From Bacteroidetes bacterium UBA4416 (GTDB taxonomy: Bacteria > Bacteroidota > Bacteroidia > B-17B0 > Aurantibacillaceae): a stretch of DNA of 64,000 nt. The notes beneath the pieces were generated by a model. It saw only the letters and a list, made by a program, of their open reading frames with translations, did no database searches and was not told the origin of the DNA. The stretch spans positions 57,800 to 121,799 of the forward strand of contig DGQK01000067.1 in the NCBI GenBank assembly GCA_002390745.1. Direction: 5' to 3'. Shown here one piece after another: positions 52,719 through 61,773 of the stretch. Within the stretch, counting starts at the first letter, position 1, and the number at the start of each line of letters is the position of its first letter. Both the position numbers and the translations under genes were made by a program.

Positions 52719-53141
52719 ATGTTAAAACACACCATCCAACAAGCGGTTAAATTTAGTGAGGTCGATTCGCTGCGCGTGGTCTGGCACGGCCATTACGTAA
52801 GGTATTTCGAAGACGGGCGCGAAGCCTTTGGAAAAAAATACGGCCTTGGTTATCTGGATATCTATCAACATAACCTGGCTGTGCCCCTGATCGACCTTAG
52901 CGTTAAATTTAAAAAAGTACTCGAGTATGGCGACGATGCCATCATCGAAACGCGCTTCGTCGATTCTCCGGCAGCCAAGCTCATCTTCGAGTATACGATT
53001 ACAAGTGCGCGTCACGGCCACGTGGTGTGCACCGGGCAAAGCACCCAGGTGTTTATGGAACCCCTGAGCAAAGAGCTCTACATCACCATGCCGCCTTTTA
53101 TGGAGCAATGGAAAAAAACCTGGAACATCACCGGGGCTTAA
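52719..53141 (+). CDS. Hotdog-fold acyl-CoA thioesterase (4-HBT type)
   Basis: A 140-residue protein of the YbgC/4-hydroxybenzoyl-CoA thioesterase group. The family motif with the catalytic Asp position is DSLRVVWHGHYVRYFEDGRE at about residues 16-35. The ATG at 52719 gives a typical start; the upstream TTG would overlap the promoter. It opens a plus-strand cluster (52.7-55.4 kb) with LolA, a lipoprotein and a dehydratase-like protein. The acyl substrate is unknown. Confidence 0.88.
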   Translation: MLKHTIQQAVKFSEVDSLRVVWHGHYVRYFEDGREAFGKKYGLGYLDIYQHNLAVPLIDLSVKFKKVLEYGDDAIIETRFVDSPAAKLIFEYTITSARHGHVVCTGQSTQVFMEPLSKELYITMPPFMEQWKKTWNITGA

Positions 53142-53184
53142 TGTTTCTTAACACACCCGGCGGGCAGGGACCGCATTAAATACT

Positions 53185-53192
53185 TACTTTTG
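53185..53192 (+). promoter_or_regulatory. -7 box immediately ahead of the LolA-like gene
   Basis: TACTTTTG ends four bases before the ATG at 53197. The upstream -33 region is poor, so this may be a secondary promoter or chance. Confidence 0.35.
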
Positions 53193-53196
53193 GGCC

Positions 53197-53817
53197 ATGT
53201 ATAAATTTATTTTAGTTCTTCTCCTGCCGCTTACCGTCTTTTCCCAGGCCTTTAAAGCAGTAAAGGATACAAGTGCTCTTAAGCAAAAGATCGAGAGCAT
53301 GAGCAAGGCCACCAACTCTATCGAATCGGATTTCACACAGGAAAAAAACCTGTCGATGCTATCGGAAAAAATCATCAGCAAAGGGCACTTCGCCTTTAAA
53401 AAAGACAACCTGCTTCGCTGGGAATACAGCTCGCCCTCGAAATACCTCATCGTCATCAACAAAGAGAAGGTGATGATCAAGGATGAAAAAAAGATCAGCA
53501 AGTACGATATGAACAGCAACAAAGTGTTCAAGGAGATCAACGACATCATGGTATCGAGTGTGCAGGGAACCATTTTCAAATCCCATAAATTCAAAACCAA
53601 TTATTTTGAAAACGACAGGTTCTACAAGCTGGAGCTCATCCCGCAGGACAAGAACATGAAAGACACCTTCAAAAAAATTAATTTGTATTTTGATAAAAGC
53701 GTAACTTCGGTGGCCAAAATGGAAATGGTGGAGGCCAGCGAAGATGTGACGCTGCTCGACTTCTCCAACAAAAAACTCAATGCGCCCATCGCTGATAACC
53801 TGTTTATTATTAAGTAG
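53197..53817 (+). CDS. LolA-like outer-membrane lipoprotein carrier protein
   Basis: A 206-residue protein with a signal peptide (about 1-17, ending VFSQA). The LolA fold is suggested by SIESDFTQEKNLSMLSEKII, then GHFAFKKDNLLRWEYSSP at about 65-85. Such proteins carry lipoproteins or other lipids across the periplasm. The gene overlaps the next by 38 bases. Proteins of this type that sit in acyl/aryl-polyene clusters are thought to move the cluster's lipid product instead of general lipoproteins. Confidence 0.85.
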   Translation: MYKFILVLLLPLTVFSQAFKAVKDTSALKQKIESMSKATNSIESDFTQEKNLSMLSEKIISKGHFAFKKDNLLRWEYSSPSKYLIVINKEKVMIKDEKKISKYDMNSNKVFKEINDIMVSSVQGTIFKSHKFKTNYFENDRFYKLELIPQDKNMKDTFKKINLYFDKSVTSVAKMEMVEASEDVTLLDFSNKKLNAPIADNLFIIK

Positions 53818-54433
53818 CATTCTGCTGCTTTCGGGCTGCGCCATCTCTAAATACAAGCGTTTATCCTGCGATAAGATCGTTATGAATGAAGGCGACCTCG
53901 CACCTGTGCTACGGCCATCAGGAGCAATGAAATACAAGACCAGCATCGATGTTTTGAACAATCACCTTACCGGGCTTTTGATCATCAAAAAAACCGATTC
54001 GCTGACGACACGGATTGTTTTTGTAACAGAGCTGGGAATGAAGATGTTTGACTTTGAGGCGCAAGGCAATCACATGCGGGCGGTTTATGTGTTCGATCCC
54101 ATGAACAAGCCGGCATTCATCGACGCACTGAAACGGAATTTCAATGATCTGCTGCTGTTGAATGCCTATAACCATGAAACAGGAAAATGCACCAAAGGAA
54201 ACCGCCGCGTGTTTGAGGTCAGAAACGGCAGGGATAAAAGCTATTATACAATAGAAGATCCGGGCACCCATGCCGCTTCATTGCAGGAGAATTTTCATAA
54301 GCATAAACGCGTTTCAAAAACAGAGTATACCTACGATAAAGCAACCGGCCTTTACAGCCGGATCAGAACAAAGCAATACGGCCTCGTTAAATTTTATTTC
54401 GAACTCAACGCCATTCCTCCAAGCCATGACTGA
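53780..54433 (+). CDS. Cluster-associated lipoprotein, function unknown
   Basis: A 217-residue protein with a signal peptide and lipobox, LLLSSILLLSGCAIS, so Cys20 is lipidated. The rest is mixed alpha/beta with VFVTELGMKMFDFEAQ and a C-terminal YGLVKFYFEL. I recall similar small lipoproteins next to LolA in flexirubin-like loci, but I cannot name the family. The start overlaps the LolA gene by 38 bases and the stop overlaps the next gene by 8. Confidence 0.72.
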   Translation: MRPSLITCLLLSSILLLSGCAISKYKRLSCDKIVMNEGDLAPVLRPSGAMKYKTSIDVLNNHLTGLLIIKKTDSLTTRIVFVTELGMKMFDFEAQGNHMRAVYVFDPMNKPAFIDALKRNFNDLLLLNAYNHETGKCTKGNRRVFEVRNGRDKSYYTIEDPGTHAASLQENFHKHKRVSKTEYTYDKATGLYSRIRTKQYGLVKFYFELNAIPPSHD

Positions 54434-54806
54434 TACTTTTTTACTCAACGATTTTTATACGGTAAAGCACCGTGAAGACAGCGCCGGAAACACGTTCCGG
54501 GCAAGCATATTACTCAATGAGGCTCATCCGGTGTTCAAAGGCCATTTCGAGCAAATGCCCGTAGTGCCGGGCGTGTTTCAAACACAACTCGTCAAGGAAT
54601 TGCTCCAGGAGCGTCTTCAAAAGAACCTGATTCTTTCCAATGGCGACAACATCAAGTTCACAGGGATGATCGTGCCCGGCCAACACCCGGAAATCAACAT
54701 CGAAATCAGCTACAGGGAGGACGAAAATAAATGCTTTGCGGAAGCCCGGATTTTTTTGGAAAACACTACTTTTACAAAGTTTAAAGGAACATTTACACTT
54801 CACTAA
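54426..54806 (+). CDS. 3-hydroxyacyl-ACP dehydratase-like hotdog protein
   Basis: A 126-residue protein with the FabZ-type pattern FKGHFEQMPVVPGVFQTQLV at about 38-57, including the GHF and a Pro-Gly-Val turn. The active-site His is in the GHF. The short length fits stand-alone dehydratases of polyene pathways. The ATG at 54426 overlaps the stop of the lipoprotein by 8 bases. The likely role is dehydration during chain extension of an unsaturated acyl or aryl-polyene lipid. Confidence 0.82.
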   Translation: MTDTFLLNDFYTVKHREDSAGNTFRASILLNEAHPVFKGHFEQMPVVPGVFQTQLVKELLQERLQKNLILSNGDNIKFTGMIVPGQHPEINIEISYREDENKCFAEARIFLENTTFTKFKGTFTLH

Positions 54807-54815
54807 ATTCAGCCC

Positions 54816-55415
54816 ATGGGAACATCATCACTCCTCAACAAGCAGAACGACAAAACCGTTTTTAAGATCATCTTATTTGTCAGCATTTTAATCTGCCTGG
54901 TCGTTATTCTCCTCAATCAGAAAGTGATCCCGGTGCCTCAGCACTTCCCTGATTTTATCTATAAGCTTCCTTTGGTCAACGCTATCCTGAACGGCACCTG
55001 CAGTGTGTTGCTGATCCTCTCGCTCTGGGCCATTAAAAAACGGAACATAGGGCTGCATAAGCGCCTCAACCTGGCAGCCTTTATGCTCTCGGCCTTATTC
55101 ATCATTTGTTATGTAACGGCACACTACTTTATCCCGGATACCATTTTCGGAGATACCGACCATTCTCATTTCCTCGATGATCAGGAGCGTGCAGCAGTAT
55201 CTGGTATCAGGCCCGTATACCTAGTGATCCTGCTCACACATATTTTCTTTGCCGTGATTGTGTTGCCTCTTGTGTTGCTTTCGTTTTACTACGGCCTGAA
55301 AGACGACCGCGTGAAGCACAAAAAACTCACCCGGTTCAGCTATCCCATCTGGCTGTATGTAACGGTTACAGGCGTCGTGGTTTATGCCCTCATTTCGCCG
55401 TATTATAATTACTGA
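54816..55415 (+). CDS. DUF420 membrane protein (CtaM/YozB-like)
   Basis: A 199-residue protein with five membrane helices. HKRLNLAAFMLSALFIICYV and RPVYLVILLTHIFFAVIVLP match DUF420, in which conserved His residues (VTAHYF, LLTHIF, KHKKLTRF) may bind haem or copper. B. subtilis YozB/CtaM is linked to cytochrome oxidase assembly. Its presence 9 bp after the dehydratase suggests co-transcription but not necessarily a shared job. Confidence 0.85.
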   Translation: MGTSSLLNKQNDKTVFKIILFVSILICLVVILLNQKVIPVPQHFPDFIYKLPLVNAILNGTCSVLLILSLWAIKKRNIGLHKRLNLAAFMLSALFIICYVTAHYFIPDTIFGDTDHSHFLDDQERAAVSGIRPVYLVILLTHIFFAVIVLPLVLLSFYYGLKDDRVKHKKLTRFSYPIWLYVTVTGVVVYALISPYYNY

Positions 55416-55561
55416 TTGATCAGAATAAAACGGAGCAGGGTATAATAGGTATTCCGGTTGTTAGCCCAAAAGAATTCTGAGCTCACAGTAAAGAATTTCC
55501 AATCTTTACGTTACAAAAAAAACCGGGGAAAAGTCATTTCCAACAAAAACTAAGCCAATTG

Positions 55562-55590
55562 TTGAATTAGTGGTGGTTTTTGTATATTTG
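55562..55590 (+). promoter_or_regulatory. Promoter of rpoN
   Basis: TTG at 55562-55564 and TATATTTG at 55583-55590 are 18 bases apart. The -7 box ends ten bases ahead of the ATG, so the leader is very short. Confidence 0.7.
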
Positions 55591-55600
55591 CCCCAGTCTC

Positions 55601-57085
55601 ATGGCACTTAAACAAATACATCAACTCAAGCTTTTACAAAAACTGTCGCCTCAGCAGATTCAGCTGATGAAGCTGTTGCAGCTGCCTACGGTAGCCCTTG
55701 AGCAGAGGATCAAGGAAGAGCTGGAAGTAAATCCGGCCCTCGAAGAGAGTGATGCGGAATTTGAGAGCGAGCCGGAGAACGAGTACGACGAAGTAGACAG
55801 CTCCGCTTCGGATGAGGTAAACGATTATGAAGAAAAGGAAGTAGAGAAGATCGACGATGACTATGAGTTTGAGGACTACATGGATGCCGGAGAGCTCGAC
55901 TCCTATAAGTACGAGGTTTCCAACCGCAGCGCCGACGATGAAACTTTCCAGGCGGTGGTGGTGGAAGGGCCTGATTTCCACTCACAGCTCGAAGAACAGC
56001 TGGGGCTGCGCGATCTCAGTGATCAGCAGTACAACATCGGCCTTTACCTGATAGGCTGCATTGATGAGGATGGCTATATCCGCCGCGACCTGGAGCTCAT
56101 TGCCGACGACCTGGCCTTCTCACAAAACATTCATACCACAACGGAAGAGCTGGAAACGGTTTTAAAGGTGATCCAGGAGTTCGACCCGGCGGGCGTAGGC
56201 GCCAGGAGCCTCCAGGAATGCCTGCTCATCCAGCTCGAGAAGAAACCCATCAAGGCCCGCGAAACGCAGCTGGCAATTGAAGTGGTGAAAACCATGATGG
56301 ATGAGTTCTCCAAAAAGCATTACGATAAAATTCTGCGTCGCCTCAATATCGGCGATGAAGACCTGAAAGATATTATTTCGGAGATCACAAGCCTGAACCC
56401 GCGCCCCGGAAATTCGGAAGGCGATAACAAGAGCCAGATCTCGGAGGTGGTTCCCGATTTTAATATTACGGTGAACGATGGGGTGCCGGAGCTGAGCATC
56501 AATCAGCGCAACCTACCTGAGCTGAAGGTGAGCGACGACTATGCAGAAATGCTGAAAGAATACTCACGCAAAAAAGACAAAGCGGGCAAGGAAGCGACCA
56601 CCTTCGTTAAAGGAAAAATAGAATCGGCGCAATGGTTTATCGAAGCGCTGCAACAGCGTTATCAAACCATGCTCATCTGCATGCATACCATCATGCAGTA
56701 CCAGTCGGAATATTTTGCCAGCGGTGATGAGTCGAAGCTCAAGCCGATGATCCTGAAAGACATTGCCGAAAAGGTGGGCCTTGATATCTCTACGGTGTCG
56801 CGCGTGGCCAACAGCAAATACGTGCAGACACCTTATGGCACGTTTTTGCTGAAAACCTTTTTCTCCGAATCTCTCAGCACCGAAAGCGGAGAAGAAGTGA
56901 GCACCCGCGAAGTGAAAAAGATCCTGCAGGACTGCATTGCCAACGAGGAGAAGCGCAAGCCGCTTACCGACGACGCTCTCTGCATTATCCTTAAGGAAAA
57001 GGGCTACAACATTGCCAGGCGCACGGTGGCTAAGTACCGCGAGCAGCTCGACATTCCGGTTGCCCGCATGCGCCGGGAGATCTGA
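55601..57085 (+). CDS. rpoN: RNA polymerase sigma-54 factor
   Basis: A 494-residue sigma-54. The Gln- and Leu-rich N-terminal activator-interaction region is MALKQIHQLKLLQKLSPQQI. A strongly acidic region II follows (about 45-115), then the core-binding domain. The DNA-binding part contains DISTVSRVANSKYVQTPYG, and the RpoN box ARRTVAKYRE is exact near residue 475. The ATG at 55601 is chosen; a TTG 21 bases earlier would lie within the promoter. Activator ATPases for its regulon are not in this window. Confidence 0.97.
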   Translation: MALKQIHQLKLLQKLSPQQIQLMKLLQLPTVALEQRIKEELEVNPALEESDAEFESEPENEYDEVDSSASDEVNDYEEKEVEKIDDDYEFEDYMDAGELDSYKYEVSNRSADDETFQAVVVEGPDFHSQLEEQLGLRDLSDQQYNIGLYLIGCIDEDGYIRRDLELIADDLAFSQNIHTTTEELETVLKVIQEFDPAGVGARSLQECLLIQLEKKPIKARETQLAIEVVKTMMDEFSKKHYDKILRRLNIGDEDLKDIISEITSLNPRPGNSEGDNKSQISEVVPDFNITVNDGVPELSINQRNLPELKVSDDYAEMLKEYSRKKDKAGKEATTFVKGKIESAQWFIEALQQRYQTMLICMHTIMQYQSEYFASGDESKLKPMILKDIAEKVGLDISTVSRVANSKYVQTPYGTFLLKTFFSESLSTESGEEVSTREVKKILQDCIANEEKRKPLTDDALCIILKEKGYNIARRTVAKYREQLDIPVARMRREI

Positions 57086-57132
57086 GCAGCATATGCATCA
57101 GCCACCTGTCTTCGCCGCCGGAATGGCGTTTC

Positions 57133-59001
57133 TCACTCTTTTCCCAAGCGCTTCAGCATCGCAGCAGCCTCTTCATCAGCAGCATCAAGCTCCCGCGCGT
57201 TCCGGTAATAGGTAATCGCATGCGCGGTATCTCCCATCTGCCAATAGGTTTTTCCAAGCCCGTTGTTTATTTCAGGAGTATTGATGCCGGCCTTCAAGGC
57301 ATTGGTATACAGCGCCACCGATTTATCAAACTCCCCCGAGGCCTCATAATCGTATGCCAGAAGCTTGTAGGCATTGGCATAGCCGGGGTCCAGTTCCAGG
57401 CACTTTTTGAGATAGAACTCGGCACTGTCGGGATGTTCGGTTTCGCGCATGCAGATAGCCTTGTAAAAGAAAAGCTCCGTATTTTTTTCGATGGACAGGG
57501 CGGTATCCACATGCGGAAGCGCAGCCTTAAAGTCATTCAAGAGGTAGATGTCGATGTAGCAAAGGTAGGAGCGGCTTACCAGGTAGCCAGGGTCGGTCCT
57601 GACGGATTTTTCCACGAGCGTTCTCGCTTTGAGGAAAATGTCACGCTGCTGTGCTGCAGTAGCTACGACGGTTCTTTTCTGTTCGACGGCCTGCACAAGG
57701 CAGAGGCCTTCACGGTAATTCAGAAAGGCACTGTTGGGGTATTTCAGGTAATCGGCATGGATGAGGGTATCCAGGCTTTTCCAGTCCTTGTTGCGCGACA
57801 CAATGCTTGTTCCGAATAAGACAGCCACCACGGCAGCAGCTATTTTCAAACGCCCGGGCGCAACAGGCGCCAGTCTGAAGTAGCGGTGAAGAAGCGCCAC
57901 AATGGTAATAGCCGCTCCCAGCGAGGAGAGAAAGGCAAAGCGGTCGGCCACAATACCTACGGCAGGCCTCACCAAGTTGAGGTACATGGACACCGAACCG
58001 CAGAAAATAACCAGCCCGGAGGAAAGCAGGACATCTTTTGTGAGGTAAGAGCGGATAAGGCCCCAGGCGATGAGCGGTGAGGCGAGGATTCCTACCCAGC
58101 CATGCCAGCTGAGCCGGAATACGGGGATGGTATCGTAGCCGTAATAACAGGATTGCTTAAAGGGAATAAGATCCTGTACAATGTAGAAACCAAGAGAGTT
58201 GAACATGGCTGTGATGCGGTATTTCAGGACATATTCAAAAAACAGGGGATTCTCAAACCAGGCCGACATCCGCTTGGCAGCTGTTTTTTCGAGCGCACCG
58301 CGTTTGGTGAGGACGTACAGAAAATAAGTACCGAATAGCAGCAAGCCGAAGAAAATCAGCTGTTTCAGCCGGAGTCGTGTTTTAACATAAGCCAGGGTAG
58401 GGATCACTGCGAGGAAGGGAAGGGCGTCGAGCTTGGTGAGAAAGGCCAGGTAGAACGACAGCAGCGCGAAAAGAAACGACAGCCATTTTTTGAAGCCCGA
58501 GTCGAAGAACAGGAGGAAGTGCTTCAGGGCAATCATGCAAAAGATAAAACACAACAGCTCTTCGCGGTTCTTCAGGCTGGCAACTACTTCCGTATGGATG
58601 GGCATGATGGCAAACAGCAGCGTGCAATAAAAGGCAATGGCATCGTCGTAGGCCGAGAACAGGGTTTTCAGGGCGCTGTACAGGAGAAACAAGGCCAGCA
58701 CATACAGCAACAGGTTAATGAAATGGGAAACAACAACGTTGACACCGAAAAGCTCGTGCTCCAGGGCAAAGGATATTTTTGCCAGTGGCCGGTATTCGAA
58801 CTTAACGTTATGGGCGCGCTCGATGTAATAGGAGTGCAACAGCTTCGGAACAGCCTTAATGCCTTTCGCTGTGAGGTTGGAGGGTTCGGTAACGATGCTG
58901 TCATCAAGGGAATAGCCGTTCTTAAGCACGTTGCCATACAGGAGGGCAACAACAAATAGCAATATTAGCCGATGCTTATTGAAATAATTCTTAATTTTCA
59001 T
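57133..59001 (-). CDS. TMTC-like membrane protein with C-terminal TPRs
   Basis: A 622-residue protein. About ten membrane helices lie in the first 390 residues; the first loop carries LYGNVLKNGYSLDDSIVTE, in which the Asp pair resembles the catalytic site of GT-C mannosyltransferases. Tetratricopeptide repeats fill about 430-620 (AYKLLAYDYEASGEFDKSVA, then NGLGKTYWQMGDTAHAITYY). This is the layout of TMTC/PMT-like O-glycosyltransferases, which may glycosylate secreted proteins in Bacteroidota. The glycosyltransferase activity is inferred from topology. Confidence 0.8.
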   Translation of the reverse strand: MKIKNYFNKHRLILLFVVALLYGNVLKNGYSLDDSIVTEPSNLTAKGIKAVPKLLHSYYIERAHNVKFEYRPLAKISFALEHELFGVNVVVSHFINLLLYVLALFLLYSALKTLFSAYDDAIAFYCTLLFAIMPIHTEVVASLKNREELLCFIFCMIALKHFLLFFDSGFKKWLSFLFALLSFYLAFLTKLDALPFLAVIPTLAYVKTRLRLKQLIFFGLLLFGTYFLYVLTKRGALEKTAAKRMSAWFENPLFFEYVLKYRITAMFNSLGFYIVQDLIPFKQSCYYGYDTIPVFRLSWHGWVGILASPLIAWGLIRSYLTKDVLLSSGLVIFCGSVSMYLNLVRPAVGIVADRFAFLSSLGAAITIVALLHRYFRLAPVAPGRLKIAAAVVAVLFGTSIVSRNKDWKSLDTLIHADYLKYPNSAFLNYREGLCLVQAVEQKRTVVATAAQQRDIFLKARTLVEKSVRTDPGYLVSRSYLCYIDIYLLNDFKAALPHVDTALSIEKNTELFFYKAICMRETEHPDSAEFYLKKCLELDPGYANAYKLLAYDYEASGEFDKSVALYTNALKAGINTPEINNGLGKTYWQMGDTAHAITYYRNARELDAADEEAAAMLKRLGKE

Positions 59002-59062
59002 AAAAATTATATAGGACCTATCTAAGGTAGTGAATTTCTAAAAGCAGCACCATTCCGTATAC

Positions 59063-59986
59063 GTGGCCCTGATCCCGGAAATAGTAAAAACAGCCGTTGA
59101 GAGCACAAAAATGGTGTATCAGTATACTGTTTACCAGCTCAAACATCCCGCGCTGAACAACATTTATTACTGTGTTCTGATCGCCTATGTAGCCTGTTTT
59201 GTCTTTGAGATCATCCTTCCCAAAAAGCGCCTCCACGGCGTTTTAAGCCGTAAAGGATTCTGGCTCGACACCTTCTATGTGTTTTTTAATGATGTGGTGG
59301 TATACATCATCGGCCTGTTTGCCATCTGCGCCGTCACCGAACTGATATTTCTGAAGATACTGGGACTTTTTGGGATCCACTCTCTCCGGGTGGTTGATAT
59401 TACCGGCTGGAATCCCGTGTTGCAGGTTGCGATCATGTTTGTGATCCAGGATTTCTGTGAGTTCCTGGCGCATTACATCCTTCACCGCTCCGACTTTCTT
59501 TGGACCTTTCACAAGATCCACCATGCCCAGGAAACGCTTGGAGCCGGCTCCGCCAGGCACTTTCACTTTGTGGAAATGTTTATCTTTAAACCCATCATCT
59601 ACATTCCCTTTGCGATGATCGGCTATTCCGCCGCCGACTATTTCCTCTTCCAGATCACCGTGCAGAACGTGTGGGGCTTTTTCACCCACATGAATATTAA
59701 GCTGAAATGGGGCTTTATCAATTACATCGTGAATACTCCTGAAACACACTCCTGGCATCACGCCAAAAACATTCCACGGCATTATGGCGTCAACTATGCC
59801 AGTATTCTGTCGGTATGGGACCTGATGTTCGGCACCTTTTACCTGCCTAAAAACGAAGAGCCGCAGATCGGTGTTCCGGATCAGAAAAACATGCCCGCCA
59901 CCTTTATGAAGCAGCTCATCCACCCTTTTAGGCAGGTAGCTTCGGGGAAACATAAAACAAGCCAGAACCTTCCTCCTAAAAAGTGA
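59063..59986 (+). CDS. Fatty-acid hydroxylase/sterol desaturase family membrane protein
   Basis: A 307-residue diiron membrane enzyme. The eight-His signature is seen in FLAHYILHR, HKIHHAQETLG and ETHSWHHAKN. At least four membrane helices flank it. A GTG at 59063 is taken as the start; an ATG at 59111 is possible and would remove 16 residues. Substrates in this family include fatty acids and carotenoids. The stop codon directly abuts the stop of the convergent T9SS gene. Confidence 0.9.
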   Translation: MALIPEIVKTAVESTKMVYQYTVYQLKHPALNNIYYCVLIAYVACFVFEIILPKKRLHGVLSRKGFWLDTFYVFFNDVVVYIIGLFAICAVTELIFLKILGLFGIHSLRVVDITGWNPVLQVAIMFVIQDFCEFLAHYILHRSDFLWTFHKIHHAQETLGAGSARHFHFVEMFIFKPIIYIPFAMIGYSAADYFLFQITVQNVWGFFTHMNIKLKWGFINYIVNTPETHSWHHAKNIPRHYGVNYASILSVWDLMFGTFYLPKNEEPQIGVPDQKNMPATFMKQLIHPFRQVASGKHKTSQNLPPKK

Positions 59987-61669
59987 TCAGCGGCTCATTT
60001 TGAATGTGTGGCTGCTACCGCCCGCATCCCTTACCACCAGGAAGTAGAGCCCCGGAGCCAGGCCGGTCGTGGAGAGCATGTAAGGGTCATTGGTCTTCAC
60101 CTGCTCATAGAGGTTTTTTCCCTGTACATCGTACAAGGCCGTGGCGGCAATGCCCTGGCACTTAATATAGATCACATCGGAGAAAGGGTTTGGAAATGCG
60201 CTGAGGACTGGTGCTTCGCGGTATTCCGTAATGGCCGTGGTAACCAGGTTCCCCACATCCAGCTTCACCAGGAAGCCGTCTACGCTGGCGTTCAGCGCTG
60301 GCTGGTATGGAGTGGCCGATACCGGAAAATCCGTGCTGTTGGTGCTTCCGGCAAATACCATAAAACGTCCGCCGTATCCGGTGAGATCAATCGCTTCTTC
60401 ATCCTGCGCGCCGCCATAATAGCTGCTCCACAAAGGCTCCAGGCTTCCCGTATCAAACTTGGCAAGCAATACATCGTAGGCTCCGGCAAGCGTGGCCTGG
60501 CTGCTGCTGCCCAGCATGCTTACGTCGCTGCTTTCTGTTTGTCCCATGAGTGTAACCTCGTAGTTGCCTGAAAGGATCATGCGGCCCAGGCGCTCAGTCA
60601 GGCTTCCGCCGAAAAGCGTGCTCTCCAGCAAAGCCCCGGCAGGCGACCATTTGGTAAGAAACAGGTCGGACAAGCCTTTGTTTGTGCTTTGATAAGCGCC
60701 TGCTGTTGTATCGAAATCCGTGCTGCTGGTATGGCCCGATATATAGATAAAAGAGGATGCATCGCATGCTACCCCCCGGATATCATCCACATTGTTCCCT
60801 CCGATGTAGGTCGAGAAGATCCTGTTGCCGGCCGAATCCAGTTTAATGATGTAGCCGTCGGAGCTTCCCTCGTTCAGGCTCTGGAAAGCACCGGTACTGG
60901 TGTTGAGGTTGGTGCTGAAAGATTCGCCGGCACCGATCACATTGCCTTGGGGGTCGGTCGTCACCACGTGAATGTCTTCCGAATTATTACCGCCGTAATA
61001 CGTACACCATCTCAGCGCTCCCGTAGGAGAGAACCGCACAATGAAGGCATCGGTATTCCCCCTGATAGTCGGCTGGAAGGATGTTCCTGCAACAGTATAC
61101 AGGCCCGGACTGGTGGTAGTGCCGCCAACAATAATGTTGTTGAACTTATCGACGGCAATATCAAAGGCAAAATCCCCGCCCGCCTTACCAAACAAGGTGC
61201 TCCAGAGAATGTGTCCGGTGGGATCGATCTTGCAGATAAACGCATCGTAGCTGGCATCGTGGACGGGTTGTAAGCAGCCCGTTGTCGTAAACGTATTCAG
61301 GCTGCTGGTGTATCCGCACACCACAACATTCCCGTCGGCGGACATGGCCAGCCTCTCCGCACTATCGAAATTGGCACCGCCCATATACGTTCCCCAGAGT
61401 AAAGTTCCGCAGCTGTCGAATTTGGCAATGTAGCCGTCGTAGCTGCCTGTATAAGAATCGTTGATGAGCCCGGGCGTCACAGGCAGATCGGCGCTGTAAG
61501 TATTGGCAAGAACGTACGTATTTTTATCCTGATCAATCGCAACGCTTTTTACCTCGTCGCTTTGTGTGCCTCCAAAATAAGTAGAAAATGAAGAACAGGT
61601 CGTCTGAGCCTTACCCGGCCAATGAACCAGGACGAACAGAAGAAATGTGCCGGCGAGTAAACCCTTCAT
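59987..61669 (-). CDS. SBBP-repeat T9SS-exported protein
   Basis: A 560-residue secreted protein with a signal peptide (about 1-21, ending GKAQ). About seven beta-propeller SBBP repeats of 50-55 residues follow, for example GTYMGGANFDSAERLAMSAD and ILWSTLFGKAGGDFAFDIAV. A type A sorting domain closes it (LSAFPNPFSDVIYIKC to SSHTFKMSR, about 485-560). The length gives one propeller. The ligand is unknown. Confidence 0.88.
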   Translation of the reverse strand: MKGLLAGTFLLFVLVHWPGKAQTTCSSFSTYFGGTQSDEVKSVAIDQDKNTYVLANTYSADLPVTPGLINDSYTGSYDGYIAKFDSCGTLLWGTYMGGANFDSAERLAMSADGNVVVCGYTSSLNTFTTTGCLQPVHDASYDAFICKIDPTGHILWSTLFGKAGGDFAFDIAVDKFNNIIVGGTTTSPGLYTVAGTSFQPTIRGNTDAFIVRFSPTGALRWCTYYGGNNSEDIHVVTTDPQGNVIGAGESFSTNLNTSTGAFQSLNEGSSDGYIIKLDSAGNRIFSTYIGGNNVDDIRGVACDASSFIYISGHTSSTDFDTTAGAYQSTNKGLSDLFLTKWSPAGALLESTLFGGSLTERLGRMILSGNYEVTLMGQTESSDVSMLGSSSQATLAGAYDVLLAKFDTGSLEPLWSSYYGGAQDEEAIDLTGYGGRFMVFAGSTNSTDFPVSATPYQPALNASVDGFLVKLDVGNLVTTAITEYREAPVLSAFPNPFSDVIYIKCQGIAATALYDVQGKNLYEQVKTNDPYMLSTTGLAPGLYFLVVRDAGGSSHTFKMSR

Positions 61670-61773
61670 TTTTTATGACGTTGAGTGAAGTTCAAATTAA
61701 AATTAGTAAAATTTAATAGCACAACTAAAATATTATTTTAAATTTATCATAGCCACAATTCATTCCTAGTCCC

